This document shows positions 35,735-48,409 of a stretch of DNA of 64,000 nt, piece after piece. Location of the stretch: assembly GCF_014204525.1 (NCBI RefSeq), contig NZ_JACHLP010000003.1, positions 481,270-545,269 of the forward strand, written 5' to 3'. The notes under the pieces are model-generated. The model was not told the origin of the DNA. It did not search any database and was given only the letters and a program-made list of their open reading frames with translations. Each line of letters starts with the position of its first letter. Positions within the stretch are counted from its first letter, which is position 1. Made by a program: the position numbers and the translations under genes. The DNA is from Roseateles oligotrophus (GTDB lineage Bacteria; Pseudomonadota; Gammaproteobacteria; Burkholderiales; Burkholderiaceae_C).

Positions 35735-36358
35735 CTACAGATCAAGAGTCGCGCTGGGCAGCAGCCCCAGATCTTCGTGGCTGACGATCAGCCAGAGGCG
35801 GTCGCTGGCCTGGGTGACCGCCCGCATCAAGCCGCGCAGATAGTCCACCGATGCCGCGTCCAGCGCATTGAGCGGCTCGTCCAGCAGGAGCAAGGGCGTT
35901 TGCAGGGCCAGGGCCGCGGCCAGCGCGGCCTTGTGCTGGGTGCCGGTGGAGAGCTGGCTCAGTGGCTGAGCCAGAAAGGGCTCCAGCCCAAAGCCCTGGA
36001 CATGCGCCTGCCACTGCTCGGCATTGGCACGCGGGTAAAGACCGGCCAGAAAGGCAAAGCGCTCGGCCGGGCTCAGGTGCTCGAAGGCGGGTGGCTCGGC
36101 ACCCACCCAGGCGAGCTGGCGGCGGTAGTCCAGGGGCTGCTTGAGCAGATCAAAACCCTGCAACTGTACGATGCCGTACTGCGGCGCCAAGGCGCCGGCC
36201 AGTAGCTTGAGCCGGGTGGACTTGCCCGTGCCATTGGCGCCGCGCAGCCAGCACAGGCCGGCGGCGAAGTCATGCGTCCACAGATCGACCACGCGGCGCG
36301 AGCCGGGGTAGGCAAAGCTCAGCGCCTCGCAGCGCAAAAGGAAGGGGGAGGAGGTCAT
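35735..36358 (-). CDS. ABC transporter ATP-binding protein
   Basis: The 207-residue ATPase has Walker A GANGTGKST, a signature motif LSTGTQHKA, Walker B LLLLDEPLNALD and the switch histidine in LIVSHED. It is short but complete for a single-domain export ATPase. ATG 36358 was chosen because AGGAGG-like sequence precedes it and the upstream frame lacks similarity. It starts 5 bases after the stop of the membrane-protein gene, so the two form one exporter. The substrate is unknown; CcmA/YadG-like ATPases are the nearest look-alikes. Confidence 0.88.
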   Translation of the reverse strand: MTSSPFLLRCEALSFAYPGSRRVVDLWTHDFAAGLCWLRGANGTGKSTRLKLLAGALAPQYGIVQLQGFDLLKQPLDYRRQLAWVGAEPPAFEHLSPAERFAFLAGLYPRANAEQWQAHVQGFGLEPFLAQPLSQLSTGTQHKAALAAALALQTPLLLLDEPLNALDAASVDYLRGLMRAVTQASDRLWLIVSHEDLGLLPSATLDL

Positions 36359-36363
36359 ATCAG

Positions 36364-37476
36364 TCAAAGCAAGGTTTCGCTGGCAAGAGCCACCCAAACG
36401 CCCCAAATCAGAAGCCAGCGCCCGGCCCTCAACTCGGCCGTGCCGCCTGAGCAGGCGACGCCCAGCAGCGGAGCCACCAGACCAGACAAGAGGAAAAGGG
36501 GCGCGGCGCGCGGTGACAAGGCCCAGGGGCCGGCCAACAGCGTCAACAACAAGGCCAGCCAAGCGACAAAAGCCGGCAGCAAGGCCAGGCCTTGCAGGCG
36601 CCAGGCCCAGGCAGCCTCGGCCAGGGGCAGGCCGAGGCTGGCCCTGCGCAGGGGCTCAAAGCAGGACAGGGCCAGGCCGTTCAGCCGGGCGCAAAAACCC
36701 ATCACCAGCAGCGTGTACAAGGCCAGGGCCCAGGAGGCCTGCAAGGGCCAAGCCCAGGCCAGGCCCAGGCTGGCCAAGGCCGCCAGCACGGCCTGGATCT
36801 GGGCCGCCAGCACAGGTTTTGCGGGCCCACGCCGCAAAGGCAGCCAGATCAGGGCCCGCCAGATGCCGAGAGGTGAACTCTTGCCCGCCCCTGGACTTTT
36901 GAACACCGTAAGCTGGCCCGCCGCGGGCCGCAGCGGGCCACGCCGATGGGCTCGCATCAGCAGCAAGCCGAATGCGCTGGAGACGAGCAAGGAAAGGCCC
37001 AAACCCAGGCCGGCGCCCCACCACAGCCCACGCATCCAGGCCGGGCTGTCGAGCCGCCAGGCCAGGAAGGAAGCCAGATTGAGCAATATCCAGGGTGCCT
37101 GAGCCAGCAGCAGCACGGCCAGGTCGGCACGGCGGCGTTGCGCCCGGGTCAGGGGCAAGGCCGCCTCGGCCTGCAGCCAGCGTCTGGGCAGCATCTGCTC
37201 GCGCAAAGCCCAGCACAGCAGGATTGCAGGTAGGGCGTGGGCCAGCAGCGCCAGCCCAGCGGCAAGACCCGGCCCCTGCTCCAGGGCCCAGAACAAGGGC
37301 AGGGCCGGCCAGCCGATCAAGGTGCTGAAGAACTGGCCCAACAAGGCCGCCACCACGACGACAAAACCCCACCAACGTCGCAGCAGGGCCCGCAGTTCGG
37401 TGGCGCTGCCACGCAAGCGCATGTGCAGCAGGGATAGGGGTGGTCGAACATAAGGCCGATATTGCGAGCCGTGCAT
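36364..37476 (-). CDS. ABC exporter membrane protein, partner of the ATPase downstream
   Basis: The roughly 370-residue protein is built of about ten hydrophobic helices (for example FVVVVAALLGQFFSTLIGWP, GLAAGLALLAHALPAILLCW, LLPAFVAWLALLLTLLAG) with few charged loops. I see no family motif. Its role is inferred from the ATPase gene 5 bases downstream. ATG 37476 is used; ATG 37422 also gives a plausible start at the first charged-hydrophobic transition, and neither has a clear ribosome site. Leucine/alanine-rich, strongly biased composition makes homology searches necessary for naming. Confidence 0.7.
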   Translation of the reverse strand: MHGSQYRPYVRPPLSLLHMRLRGSATELRALLRRWWGFVVVVAALLGQFFSTLIGWPALPLFWALEQGPGLAAGLALLAHALPAILLCWALREQMLPRRWLQAEAALPLTRAQRRRADLAVLLLAQAPWILLNLASFLAWRLDSPAWMRGLWWGAGLGLGLSLLVSSAFGLLLMRAHRRGPLRPAAGQLTVFKSPGAGKSSPLGIWRALIWLPLRRGPAKPVLAAQIQAVLAALASLGLAWAWPLQASWALALYTLLVMGFCARLNGLALSCFEPLRRASLGLPLAEAAWAWRLQGLALLPAFVAWLALLLTLLAGPWALSPRAAPLFLLSGLVAPLLGVACSGGTAELRAGRWLLIWGVWVALASETLL

Positions 37477-37675
37477 CAAGAAAATTGGACTGTGCTTTTG
37501 AACTACGCCTGAGTGCCAGTCCTCTCGACCCTTGAGTCATGACAGCGCTCAGGCGGATCCCATTGTCATGCAGTAGTCTCCCCCAAAAGACGGGAGGGAT
37601 AGACCTAAAAGCAGGCACTCGCAGCTCGGCTAAATTCCAGCTCCGACAAAGTCGTCAAAGCGGAGTGAGGAGCGT

Positions 37676-39802
37676 ATGAAGATCAGCAGCGTCCAAGCGG
37701 GGGTTTGTCTAAGCCTTGTCTACAGCGGTCTGTTGACTGCTTGCGGAGGTGGCAGCGGCTCAAATGCGGCACCGCCCCCATCGCCGGTTAGCACGGCCTC
37801 GGCGACCGACGATGCCTACACCCTGGACTGGAACGCCGCCAAGCGCCTGGGCGTGCAGGAAAACGACAAGAGCAGCGGTGGCTCAGCCAGCATCAGCATT
37901 CTTGAAGCTCCCAAGAGCGGCACGGCCAGTGTTGATGGCGCAAGCGTGCTCTACACGCCCAACAACGGCTTCTTCGGCGCGGACAGCCTGAAATACCGCC
38001 TCACTGCGGGGGGAGTCAGCAGCGACGCCACCGTCAAGCTCAGTGTTGAGGCCAGCCTCGTCATCAAAGGCGTGGTGAGTGATGGATCGAGCGCCTATGC
38101 CAGGGTCGTGGCCACCCTGGGCAGCAAGAGCATCAGCACCGACGCCGATTCACAAGGCGCCTACAGCCTACCGCTCAAGTCCGCAGACCCTACGGAGTTC
38201 TTGAGCCTGAAAGCCACCGCCTTGGGCGTGCAGAACCAGACGGTGCTGAGCAGTCTGGCCGGCGAACTTGGCAATTTGAGCAAACGATCAAAGGCTGGCC
38301 TGCTGACGGACAGCCAGGCCCCGGCCTTGCGGCTCTCCTCTCTGAGCACGGCCCAAACCGCCTTGCTGGCACGCCGTGGCCCCCTGCCCAGCACCGACAA
38401 GATGCTGGTCGAGCAGGTACAGAAAATCGGCGGCAGCGAATTGCTGGACGGCGCCAGTGCGATCAGGATGGTGATCGACAAGGGCTACAGCTTGCCCAGC
38501 GGCGCCCAGTCCACCCTGGATCTGCTGCAAGCCAATAGCAAGTTCATGGACATCATCGGTGCCCAACGCAACATCAACCCGGCCTTGTTTGACCAGATGC
38601 GAGCCAACTTGAGCCAAGATGCGGGCCTGAAGAACCCGCCGCCGGTTCCCGACTCGTCTCCCCGCACCTTGGTCTATACCCAGGGCCAGGGTCCTGGCGC
38701 TGCCACGGCCTTTCAATTCACGCTCCAGGCCGATGGCAGTGTGCAAATCCTGGGTGACTTCGCAGCAGCCGGCAAATGGAAACTGGACGGTAGCAATCTG
38801 GAGGTCACGCTGGACAGCCCGAACGTCAGCTCCGCGCTCAGCTACGACCGCGACGCCAAAGGTCAGCAATGGCAAATCGATACCGTGGTGACGGGCTTTC
38901 GTCTGGCGGACTGGGGCGCCGCCACGGGCTTGACGAGCGCCGCAATGTTGGCACGGCTGGGCTACACCCTGGAGCAGGGCGGCAGCAAGGCCGGCCTGCG
39001 ACAGAAGCTCGATGACTCGGCGTTCATCTGGAGACGCTATGAACTTGGTTCGGCCAACCATTTCAGCGCTGCAGATTTCGAACCCGGCACCGCCTGGGTC
39101 GGGCCCTATATCAGCCATCCCAGCGACCCCTACAAGACACCGCAAGACATCATCAAATTCATGGGCAGCAACACGGCCACCATCGAGCGCAGCCAGCAAG
39201 CCATCAACTGGCTGCTGGTGGATGGCGCCCTGGAGCTGAATTTGCCCGACTCCAACTACCGCTATCGCCGCCTGGGGACTGGCCCCTTGGGGGAGGAGCG
39301 CTGGTTGATGGAACAACGAGTCGCAGGCAAGTCTTTGGCGCTGAAAGAAATCATGGCCGTCAAGTCCAGTCTGGTCAGCATTTCTTTTGACCAGCTGTTG
39401 CGCCCGTGGGTCGGCAATCTTGTTGCCCCGATTGGGGATGCCATCATCTACGAGCTGCGAGCTGATGGCAGCGCATCCATCTCGGTGCAATCCACCCAGG
39501 ACCGGCAGTCCACGCCTAACTTCAACCGCACTTGGCGTCTGCTTGCGGGCAACAAGATCGAAATAAGGCGCGGCCGAAAAAACACAATCGGAAATTGCGA
39601 TGCTTTTGCCGAAGATCCGAACAACCCAAACCCTGCATGCCAAACAGTTCAGCGCCGCATTTTTCAACTTGTAGGTCAGCAGGCTGGCAGTTACTTTGTT
39701 CTGGAAGAAGGCCCCTATTCAGGGAGCCCCGTCGTCATACCTGCGGAAGCGGATCGGACATTCCGCCTGATGGCCATCACCGATCCCAGCAGCATCAAGT
39801 AA
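37676..39802 (+). CDS. Large lipoprotein with an N-terminal Ig/cadherin-like domain
   Basis: The 708-residue protein begins with a lipoprotein leader (LSLVYSGLLTACGGG, cysteine about residue 23) and a serine/proline linker. Residues about 45-125 follow the bacterial Ig-like/cadherin-like pattern (VQENDKSSGG, VLYTPNNGFFGADSLKYRLT). Then comes a carboxypeptidase-regulatory-like strand block (VIKGVVSDGSSAYARVVATL), a helical middle and a beta-rich C-terminal half with lipocalin-like repeats (AFQFTLQADGSVQILGDF, AIIYELRADGSASISV). I do not recognise the whole. Base composition is a little lower in GC than neighbours. AGTGAGGAG precedes the ATG. Confidence 0.8.
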   Translation: MKISSVQAGVCLSLVYSGLLTACGGGSGSNAAPPPSPVSTASATDDAYTLDWNAAKRLGVQENDKSSGGSASISILEAPKSGTASVDGASVLYTPNNGFFGADSLKYRLTAGGVSSDATVKLSVEASLVIKGVVSDGSSAYARVVATLGSKSISTDADSQGAYSLPLKSADPTEFLSLKATALGVQNQTVLSSLAGELGNLSKRSKAGLLTDSQAPALRLSSLSTAQTALLARRGPLPSTDKMLVEQVQKIGGSELLDGASAIRMVIDKGYSLPSGAQSTLDLLQANSKFMDIIGAQRNINPALFDQMRANLSQDAGLKNPPPVPDSSPRTLVYTQGQGPGAATAFQFTLQADGSVQILGDFAAAGKWKLDGSNLEVTLDSPNVSSALSYDRDAKGQQWQIDTVVTGFRLADWGAATGLTSAAMLARLGYTLEQGGSKAGLRQKLDDSAFIWRRYELGSANHFSAADFEPGTAWVGPYISHPSDPYKTPQDIIKFMGSNTATIERSQQAINWLLVDGALELNLPDSNYRYRRLGTGPLGEERWLMEQRVAGKSLALKEIMAVKSSLVSISFDQLLRPWVGNLVAPIGDAIIYELRADGSASISVQSTQDRQSTPNFNRTWRLLAGNKIEIRRGRKNTIGNCDAFAEDPNNPNPACQTVQRRIFQLVGQQAGSYFVLEEGPYSGSPVVIPAEADRTFRLMAITDPSSIK

Positions 39803-39820
39803 GGCCCTGACAGCTGCACC

Positions 39821-40522
39821 TCATTTCAGCCTCTGCACCCAATAGATCAACACCTCTTGCTGCGGCTGAATATCGGTGTCACCGTAACGGTAAGTCGGCA
39901 CGGCATTGATGGCTTCCACCGTGGCCATGCCGGAGATGACTCGGCCGAAGACGGTGTAGCCGGGTTTGGCGGGCGCGGTGGAGGTGGCGGGCGCGTAGTC
40001 CAGGCCCGGGTTGTCGCGCACATTGATGAAGAACTGGTTGGTGGCGCTATTGGGGTCGCTACGCCGCGCCATCGCCAAGGTGCCGGGCAGATTGGCCAGG
40101 CCGTTATTGGCCTCGGACACGATGGGGCCGTAGGTTGGGCGGCGCTCCACCATGCCGCTGGTGTAGCCGCCGCCCTGAATCACGAAGTCGCGGTCCACGC
40201 GGTGGAACAAGGTATTGCTGTAAGCGCCATCGGCCACATAGCGTAGAAAGTTATTCACCGTGACCGGTGCGTAAGGCGTGTACAGCTCGAAGACGATCTC
40301 GCCGCTGCTGGTCAGCATGCACACCGTCGAGTAGGCGCTCTGGGCCGACTTGGCCAGGCCCTCCACGCTGCAGCTGAGGGTGTTGGGCCGGGGATTGGGG
40401 TTAGCGACCGGGGCCGGCGGGTAGGGCGGATGGCCCTCGTCATACGCCGCGCCGCCGCCGCAGGCGGTCAGGAAGACGGCGAGGGCGGCGGCCGCGGCCG
40501 CGCGCAAAAAAGTGGGGCGCAT
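39821..40522 (-). CDS. Cyclophilin-type peptidyl-prolyl isomerase, lipoprotein
   Basis: The 233-residue protein has a lipobox (AVFLTACGGG) and a cyclophilin domain: GEIVFELYTPYAPVTVNNFLRYV, the catalytic FHRVDRDFVIQGG with the key arginine, and SATNQFFINVRDN. Cyclophilins speed up proline isomerisation; this one should act in the periplasm, anchored to a membrane. It is divergent from an FKBP-type lipoprotein with an identical CGGG start, 240 bases away, so the two folding helpers may share a control region. Confidence 0.93.
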   Translation of the reverse strand: MRPTFLRAAAAAALAVFLTACGGGAAYDEGHPPYPPAPVANPNPRPNTLSCSVEGLAKSAQSAYSTVCMLTSSGEIVFELYTPYAPVTVNNFLRYVADGAYSNTLFHRVDRDFVIQGGGYTSGMVERRPTYGPIVSEANNGLANLPGTLAMARRSDPNSATNQFFINVRDNPGLDYAPATSTAPAKPGYTVFGRVISGMATVEAINAVPTYRYGDTDIQPQQEVLIYWVQRLK

Positions 40523-40762
40523 GGTGCTGAGTCCTTTTTCTCGTCCCTGGAGGTCTCAGCGCAACGACCGGCAAGCCTGCGGCGTTGACTCGGGACAAAA
40601 GTCTTACCGCCTGTTACGCACCCGGCCATGAGCGGCCAGCGAACGATTGGCGGACGCAGCTCGGGATCTGACATGAATTGCGCGCAAAATCCGCGGCTCC
40701 CAAGCCAGTTCAAACGCTGGCTCTTTCTCTTATCAACGCGAGCCACAGGGCCCGAGAAACTC

Positions 40763-41245
40763 ATGAAAAAGATGATGATGATCCAGTCAAGCTTCCGCGC
40801 ATCGGCCATCGCCTTGGCCCTGATTGGCACTTTGGGCCTGAGCGCGTGCGGCGGTGGCGGTGGGAGCTCAACTCCCGCCGACACCTCGGGCTCCGCCGCC
40901 GTGAGCACCCTGAAGATCACCGACAGCACCGTGGGCACCGGACCCGTGGCGGCGAATGGCCAAAACGTCTCCGTGCATTACACCGGCTGGCTCTATGACG
41001 TGAAGGCCACGGATCAGCGCGGCAGCAAGTTCGACAGCTCGGTGGACCGCGGCACGCCCTTCAGCTTCAAGCTGGGCGCCGGCGAGGTGATCGCCGGCTG
41101 GGACCAGGGCGTGGCCGGCATGAAGGTGGGCGGCAAACGCACCCTGCTGATTCCCGCAAGCCTGGCCTACGGCAGCTCGGGTCGCGGCAGCATCCCGCCC
41201 AACGCGGCGCTGGTGTTTGACATCCAGTTGCTGGAAGTCAAGTAA
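40763..41245 (+). CDS. FKBP-type peptidyl-prolyl isomerase, lipoprotein
   Basis: The 160-residue protein has a lipoprotein leader (ALIGTLGLSACGGGGG, cysteine about residue 25) and one FKBP domain: VSVHYTGWLYD, KFDSSVDRGTPFSFKLGAGEVIAGWDQGV, MKVGGKRTLLIPASLAYG and IPPNAALVFDIQLLEV, all typical of active FKBP isomerases. It should act in the periplasm. ATG 40763 was chosen because it starts the leader; upstream frame extension lacks one. A MITE-like repeat begins directly after the stop codon. Confidence 0.95.
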   Translation: MKKMMMIQSSFRASAIALALIGTLGLSACGGGGGSSTPADTSGSAAVSTLKITDSTVGTGPVAANGQNVSVHYTGWLYDVKATDQRGSKFDSSVDRGTPFSFKLGAGEVIAGWDQGVAGMKVGGKRTLLIPASLAYGSSGRGSIPPNAALVFDIQLLEVK

Positions 41246-41357
41246 GAGCGGCTAACAAAACTCTCCTGGCGTTGTTACGCCGTCTCGCCGTACCAGCTGT
41301 ACTGTCTTCGACGGCGCGCCTAGCCAGGACCGCTGCGCTGAGTTCTGTCAGCCGCTC
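41246..41357. mobile_element. Short MITE-like element, 112 bp
   Basis: Terminal inverted repeats of 17 bp (41246-41262 and 41341-41357) differ at two positions and begin GAGCGGCT. Shorter inner pairs exist (TCCTGG at 41264 and CCAGGA at 41324). No coding capacity. It fills the space between the stop codons of the FKBP gene and the convergent panC gene and may also end transcription from both sides. Confidence 0.6.
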
Positions 41358-41367
41358 TATGCCCGAT

Positions 41368-43069
<1,702 letters not shown>

Positions 43070-43207
43070 GGTGGCACCTGGGCGTGGAGGAGAGGCGGCC
43101 GCAGTGTAACTTTCATGGGGCCGGCGTGGCGGACCGCCCGGGCGCCGACAATGGGGGCATCACTCCAAACCGTCCGTCTGCCTCAGACAAACAAAGGTGC
43201 CAGCCCC

Positions 43208-44131
43208 ATGACCCTGACCGAGCTGCGTTACATCGTTGCCGTGGCCCGCGAACGCCATTTCGGCCGCGCGGCCGAGGCCTGCCACGTCTCCCAGCCCACG
43301 CTGAGCGTGGCGATCAAGAAGCTGGAGGAAGAGCTGGATGTGAAGCTCTTCGAGCGCGGTGCGGCCGAGGTCTCGGTCACGCCGTTGGGCGCCGACATCG
43401 TGCGCCAGGCGCAATCGGTGCTGGAACAGGCCAGCGCCATCAAGGACATCGCCAAACGCGGCAAAGACCCGCTGGCCGGCGCCCTGCGGCTGGGCATCAT
43501 CTACACCATCGGCCCCTATCTGCTGCCCGAGCTGGTCAAGCGGGTGATCGAAGACTACCCGCAGATGCCCTTGATGCTGCAGGAGAACTTCACCGTCAAG
43601 CTGCTGGAGATGCTGCGCACCGGCGAGCTGGACTGCGCCATCCTGGCCGAACCCTTCCCGGACACCGGCCTGGCCCTGGCGCCGCTGTACGACGAGCCCT
43701 TCATGATCGCCGCGCCCTGCAACCATGCCTTTGCCGGGCGCGCGCAGATCACGGCCGAGGAACTCAAGAGCGAGACCATGCTGCTGCTGGGCGCTGGCCA
43801 TTGCTTCCGTGACCAGGTGCTGGAGGTCTGCCCCGAGTTCTCCCGCTTCTCCAGCGACGCCGAGGGCATACGCAAGAGCTTTGAAGGCAGCTCGCTGGAA
43901 ACCATCAAACACATGGTCGCCTCGGGCATGGGCGTGACGGTGGTGCCCACGCTGAGCGTGCCGAAAGAGCCGCAGCCCCATCTGCGCTTCATCCCCTTCG
44001 CCGCGCCCGTCCCCACCCGCCGTGTCGTGCTGGCCTGGCGCCGCACCTTTACCCGCTTCGAAGCCATCGCCGCCCTGCGCAATGCGGTCCATGCTTGCTC
44101 GCTCGACGGCGTCACGCGACTCAACACCTAG
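43208..44131 (+). CDS. oxyR: Peroxide-sensing LysR-family regulator OxyR
   Basis: The 307-residue regulator has an N-terminal helix-turn-helix (MTLTELRYIVAVARERHFGR, SQPTLSVAIKKLEEELDVKLFER) and a sensing domain with C199 and C208 in GHCFRDQVLEVC, the disulfide pair that reports hydrogen peroxide in E. coli OxyR at the same numbering. The frame is open far upstream into panB, but the start at ATG 43208 begins the conserved protein. Its likely targets katG and dps lie 2-5 kb downstream on the same strand. Confidence 0.95.
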   Translation: MTLTELRYIVAVARERHFGRAAEACHVSQPTLSVAIKKLEEELDVKLFERGAAEVSVTPLGADIVRQAQSVLEQASAIKDIAKRGKDPLAGALRLGIIYTIGPYLLPELVKRVIEDYPQMPLMLQENFTVKLLEMLRTGELDCAILAEPFPDTGLALAPLYDEPFMIAAPCNHAFAGRAQITAEELKSETMLLLGAGHCFRDQVLEVCPEFSRFSSDAEGIRKSFEGSSLETIKHMVASGMGVTVVPTLSVPKEPQPHLRFIPFAAPVPTRRVVLAWRRTFTRFEAIAALRNAVHACSLDGVTRLNT

Positions 44132-44141
44132 GCCGCCCTCA

Positions 44142-44191
44142 AAATTGGGGTCAGAGTCAATTAATTTGAAAATTGACTCTGACCCCAATTT
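44142..44191. repeat. Perfect 21-bp inverted repeat, REP-like
   Basis: Arms at 44142-44162 and 44171-44191 are exact inverted copies around the 8-base loop AATTTGAA. The GGGGTCAGAGTCAATT core is, from memory, a common intergenic sequence in beta-proteobacteria often near REP-associated transposases. It lies 10 bases after the oxyR stop and could act as a transcript end. Confidence 0.8.
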
Positions 44192-44287
44192 GAAGAAGAA
44201 GCGCGGGAGCAAGAAACGGGTGGGCGGGGCGCTGGGCGCTGCGCAGAATGCGGGCATCGTCTTTGGACCCTCAGCGAGTGCATCACC

Positions 44288-45160
44288 ATGGCCGAGGCAA
44301 GTGTTTCTTCCGTGAATTCCTCTTCTTCTACGCTCAAGTACCAGCGCATGCAGCGGGCCATCGAGCGCCTGGCGCTGGCGGACGAGCCGCCGGCCTTGCA
44401 GGACTTGGCCGATGAGGCGGGCCAGAGCCTGTTTCATTTCCAGCGCAGCTTTGTCAGCATGGCCGGGGTCACGCCCAAGGAGTTCAGCCAGGCCCTGGCC
44501 CTAGAGCGCGCCAAGCAAAGCCTGCGGGCCGCCGAGTCGGTGCTGACGGCCTCGTTCGCCGCGGGTTTGTCGGGGCCCTCGCGCCTGCACGATCTCTTCC
44601 TCAGCCTGGAAGGGCTGACGCCGGGCGAGTTCAAACAGGCCGGGCGCGGCCTGCGCCTGCAATGGACCACGGTCGACACCTTGCTGGGCCCGCTCTGGCT
44701 GGCCGCCACGGCCCGCGGCATCTTGCGCATGGCTTTTATGCGCGGCGCCACGGCCCAGGCCTTGATCGCCGAGGCCAGCACCGCCCTGCCCGAGGCGCGC
44801 TGGCAGGAGGCGCGGCAAGACCTGGCCCCCATCGCCGAGGAGATAGGCCGCCGCCTCGCCGGCGCGGCGCCCAGCCGGCCCCTGGGCCTGTTGATGAGCG
44901 GCACACCGCTGCGCCTGAAGGTCTGGCAGGCCTTGCTGAGCATCCCCGAGGGTCAGGTCTTGTCCTACACCCAGCTGGCCCGGCTGGCAGGCGCCCCGCA
45001 AGCCGTGCGGGCCGTGGCCAGCTGCGTGGCGGCCAACCCCATCGCCTATCTGATCCCCTGCCACCGGGTCATACGCGCCAATGCCGACTTCGGCGAATAC
45101 CGCTGGGGGCCGCAGACCAAGAAGGCCTTGCTGGGCCTGGAGCTGGCGCGGGCCGGATAA
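44288..45160 (+). CDS. AraC-domain/O6-methylguanine-DNA methyltransferase fusion (Ada C-terminal type)
   Basis: The 290-residue protein joins an AraC-type helix-turn-helix region (about 20-120; FHFQRSFVSMAGVTPKEFSQAL) to an alkyltransferase domain (about 125-290) with the acceptor cysteine in LIPCHRVIRANADFGEYRWG and the DNA-contact block VWQALLSIPEGQVLSYTQLA. It repairs O6-methylguanine by moving the methyl group to its own cysteine. The Ada N-terminal zinc domain, which senses methylphosphotriesters, is missing, so the Ada self-activation switch should not work the same way. It lies between oxyR and katG. Confidence 0.9.
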   Translation: MAEASVSSVNSSSSTLKYQRMQRAIERLALADEPPALQDLADEAGQSLFHFQRSFVSMAGVTPKEFSQALALERAKQSLRAAESVLTASFAAGLSGPSRLHDLFLSLEGLTPGEFKQAGRGLRLQWTTVDTLLGPLWLAATARGILRMAFMRGATAQALIAEASTALPEARWQEARQDLAPIAEEIGRRLAGAAPSRPLGLLMSGTPLRLKVWQALLSIPEGQVLSYTQLARLAGAPQAVRAVASCVAANPIAYLIPCHRVIRANADFGEYRWGPQTKKALLGLELARAG

Positions 45161-45176
45161 GTTTCAAGCCTTCATC

Positions 45177-45205
45177 TTTACAAATAGCTATCGACAAATT
45201 AGATT
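45177..45205 (+). promoter_or_regulatory. Sigma-70-type promoter of katG
   Basis: TTTACA (45177-45182) and TAGATT (45200-45205) are separated by exactly 17 bases in an AT-rich island of otherwise GC-rich DNA, 83 bases before the katG ATG. ATAG/CTAT-like pieces around 45184-45222 recall OxyR-type sites but do not match the full consensus. Confidence 0.5.
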
Positions 45206-45239
45206 CAATTAAATTGCACTATTCATCGCCAAATCCTAA

Positions 45240-47495
<2,256 letters not shown>

Positions 47496-47520
47496 TCCGC
47501 GCGATCAGCCCGTTATCACA

Positions 47521-47549
47521 GGGGGCGGCCAAGGGCTCGCCCCCTTTTT
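47521..47549 (+). terminator. Rho-independent terminator of katG
   Basis: GGGGGCG (47521-47527) pairs with CGCCCCC (47538-47544) and is followed by TTTTT. It starts 25 bases after the katG stop. Confidence 0.9.
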
Positions 47550-47565
47550 CAATCAAGGATCCATC

Positions 47566-47670
47566 ATGTTCAAAAAACAGCGCCGGTTTCTAGGTTTTGC
47601 CATCCATCTTTCCGGTGCCGCCCTGGGCGCCCAGTTCATCGTGGACTGGATGCGGCATAGCGCCAGCTAA
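47566..47670 (+). CDS. Possible 34-residue small protein
   Basis: An ATG at 47566 with AAGGA 7 bases upstream opens a 34-codon frame: a basic start (MFKKQRR), a hydrophobic middle ([19 protein letters not shown]) and a polar end (DWMRHSAS). The layout suggests a small inner-membrane protein. It lies directly after the katG terminator and 229 bases before dps, so it would need its own promoter or read-through. I know no named homologue; conservation in related genomes would decide. Confidence 0.4.
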   Translation: MFKKQRRFLGFAIHLSGAALGAQFIVDWMRHSAS

Positions 47671-47899
47671 GCCCCTTCACAGCCAGGCTCGCCACAAGGT
47701 CAGCGCGGCGGCAAGGATCAGCAAGCCGGCCTGCGCCACAAAGCCCCCGCGCCAACACCTGAGCGCACCCCCTAGCCAGCGTCACAAACAGCGCCCGGGC
47801 TTGGTCTATGCTGCGGGGGTGGTCTCGCGTCCCGCAGGGTTCAAGCCCAGCCGGGACCTGTCGAGCCCAAACCAAGCCCACGATACTTTGGAGCAACCC

Positions 47900-48409
47900 A
47901 TGGCAAAGAAATCGAGTCCCGCCAAGTCCTCCGGCCCGGCCATCAATATCGGCATCGCCGACAAGGACCGCGCCGCCATCGCCGCCGGCCTCTCGCGCTT
48001 GCTGGCCGACACCTACACCCTCTACCTGACCACGCACAACTTCCACTGGAATGTGACGGGGCCCATGTTCAACGCCTTGCACGCCATGTTCATGGCCCAG
48101 TACACCGAGCTGTGGAACGCGGTGGACCCGATCGCCGAGCGCATCCGCTCGCTGGGCCATGTGGCGCCGGGCTCCTACGCCCAGTTCGCCCAGCTCAGCT
48201 CCCTGCCCGACGCGCCCGCCACGCCGCCCAAGGCGCTGGAGATGGTGCGCATCCTGGTCCAAGGCCATGAGGCCGTGGCCCGCACGGCACGCAGCCTCTT
48301 CCCCGCCGTCGACAAGGCCTCGGACGAGCCCAGCGCCGATCTGCTGACTCAGCGCCTGACGGTGCACGAGCAAACCGCCTGGATGCTGCGCAGCCTGCTG
48401 GAAGAATGA
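47900..48409 (+). CDS. dps: Dps-family DNA-protecting ferritin
   Basis: The 169-residue protein shows the Dps ferroxidase pattern: [24 protein letters not shown] with the histidines, then [23 protein letters not shown] with aspartate and glutamate. A lysine/serine-rich tail ([11 protein letters not shown]) precedes it, as in DNA-binding Dps. Dps oxidises iron with hydrogen peroxide and shields DNA. GGAG lies 7 bases before the ATG. The stop codon overlaps the ATG of the TolC-type gene (ATGA), coupling the exporter operon to it. katG and oxyR lie upstream. Confidence 0.92.
   Translation: MAKKSSPAKSSGPAINIGIADKDRAAIAAGLSRLLADTYTLYLTTHNFHWNVTGPMFNALHAMFMAQYTELWNAVDPIAERIRSLGHVAPGSYAQFAQLSSLPDAPATPPKALEMVRILVQGHEAVARTARSLFPAVDKASDEPSADLLTQRLTVHEQTAWMLRSLLEE

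Noticed and set aside
45184..45222. A classical OxyR operator before katG
   Set aside because: ATAG and CTAT pieces occur but not with the full consensus spacing; only the promoter is called.
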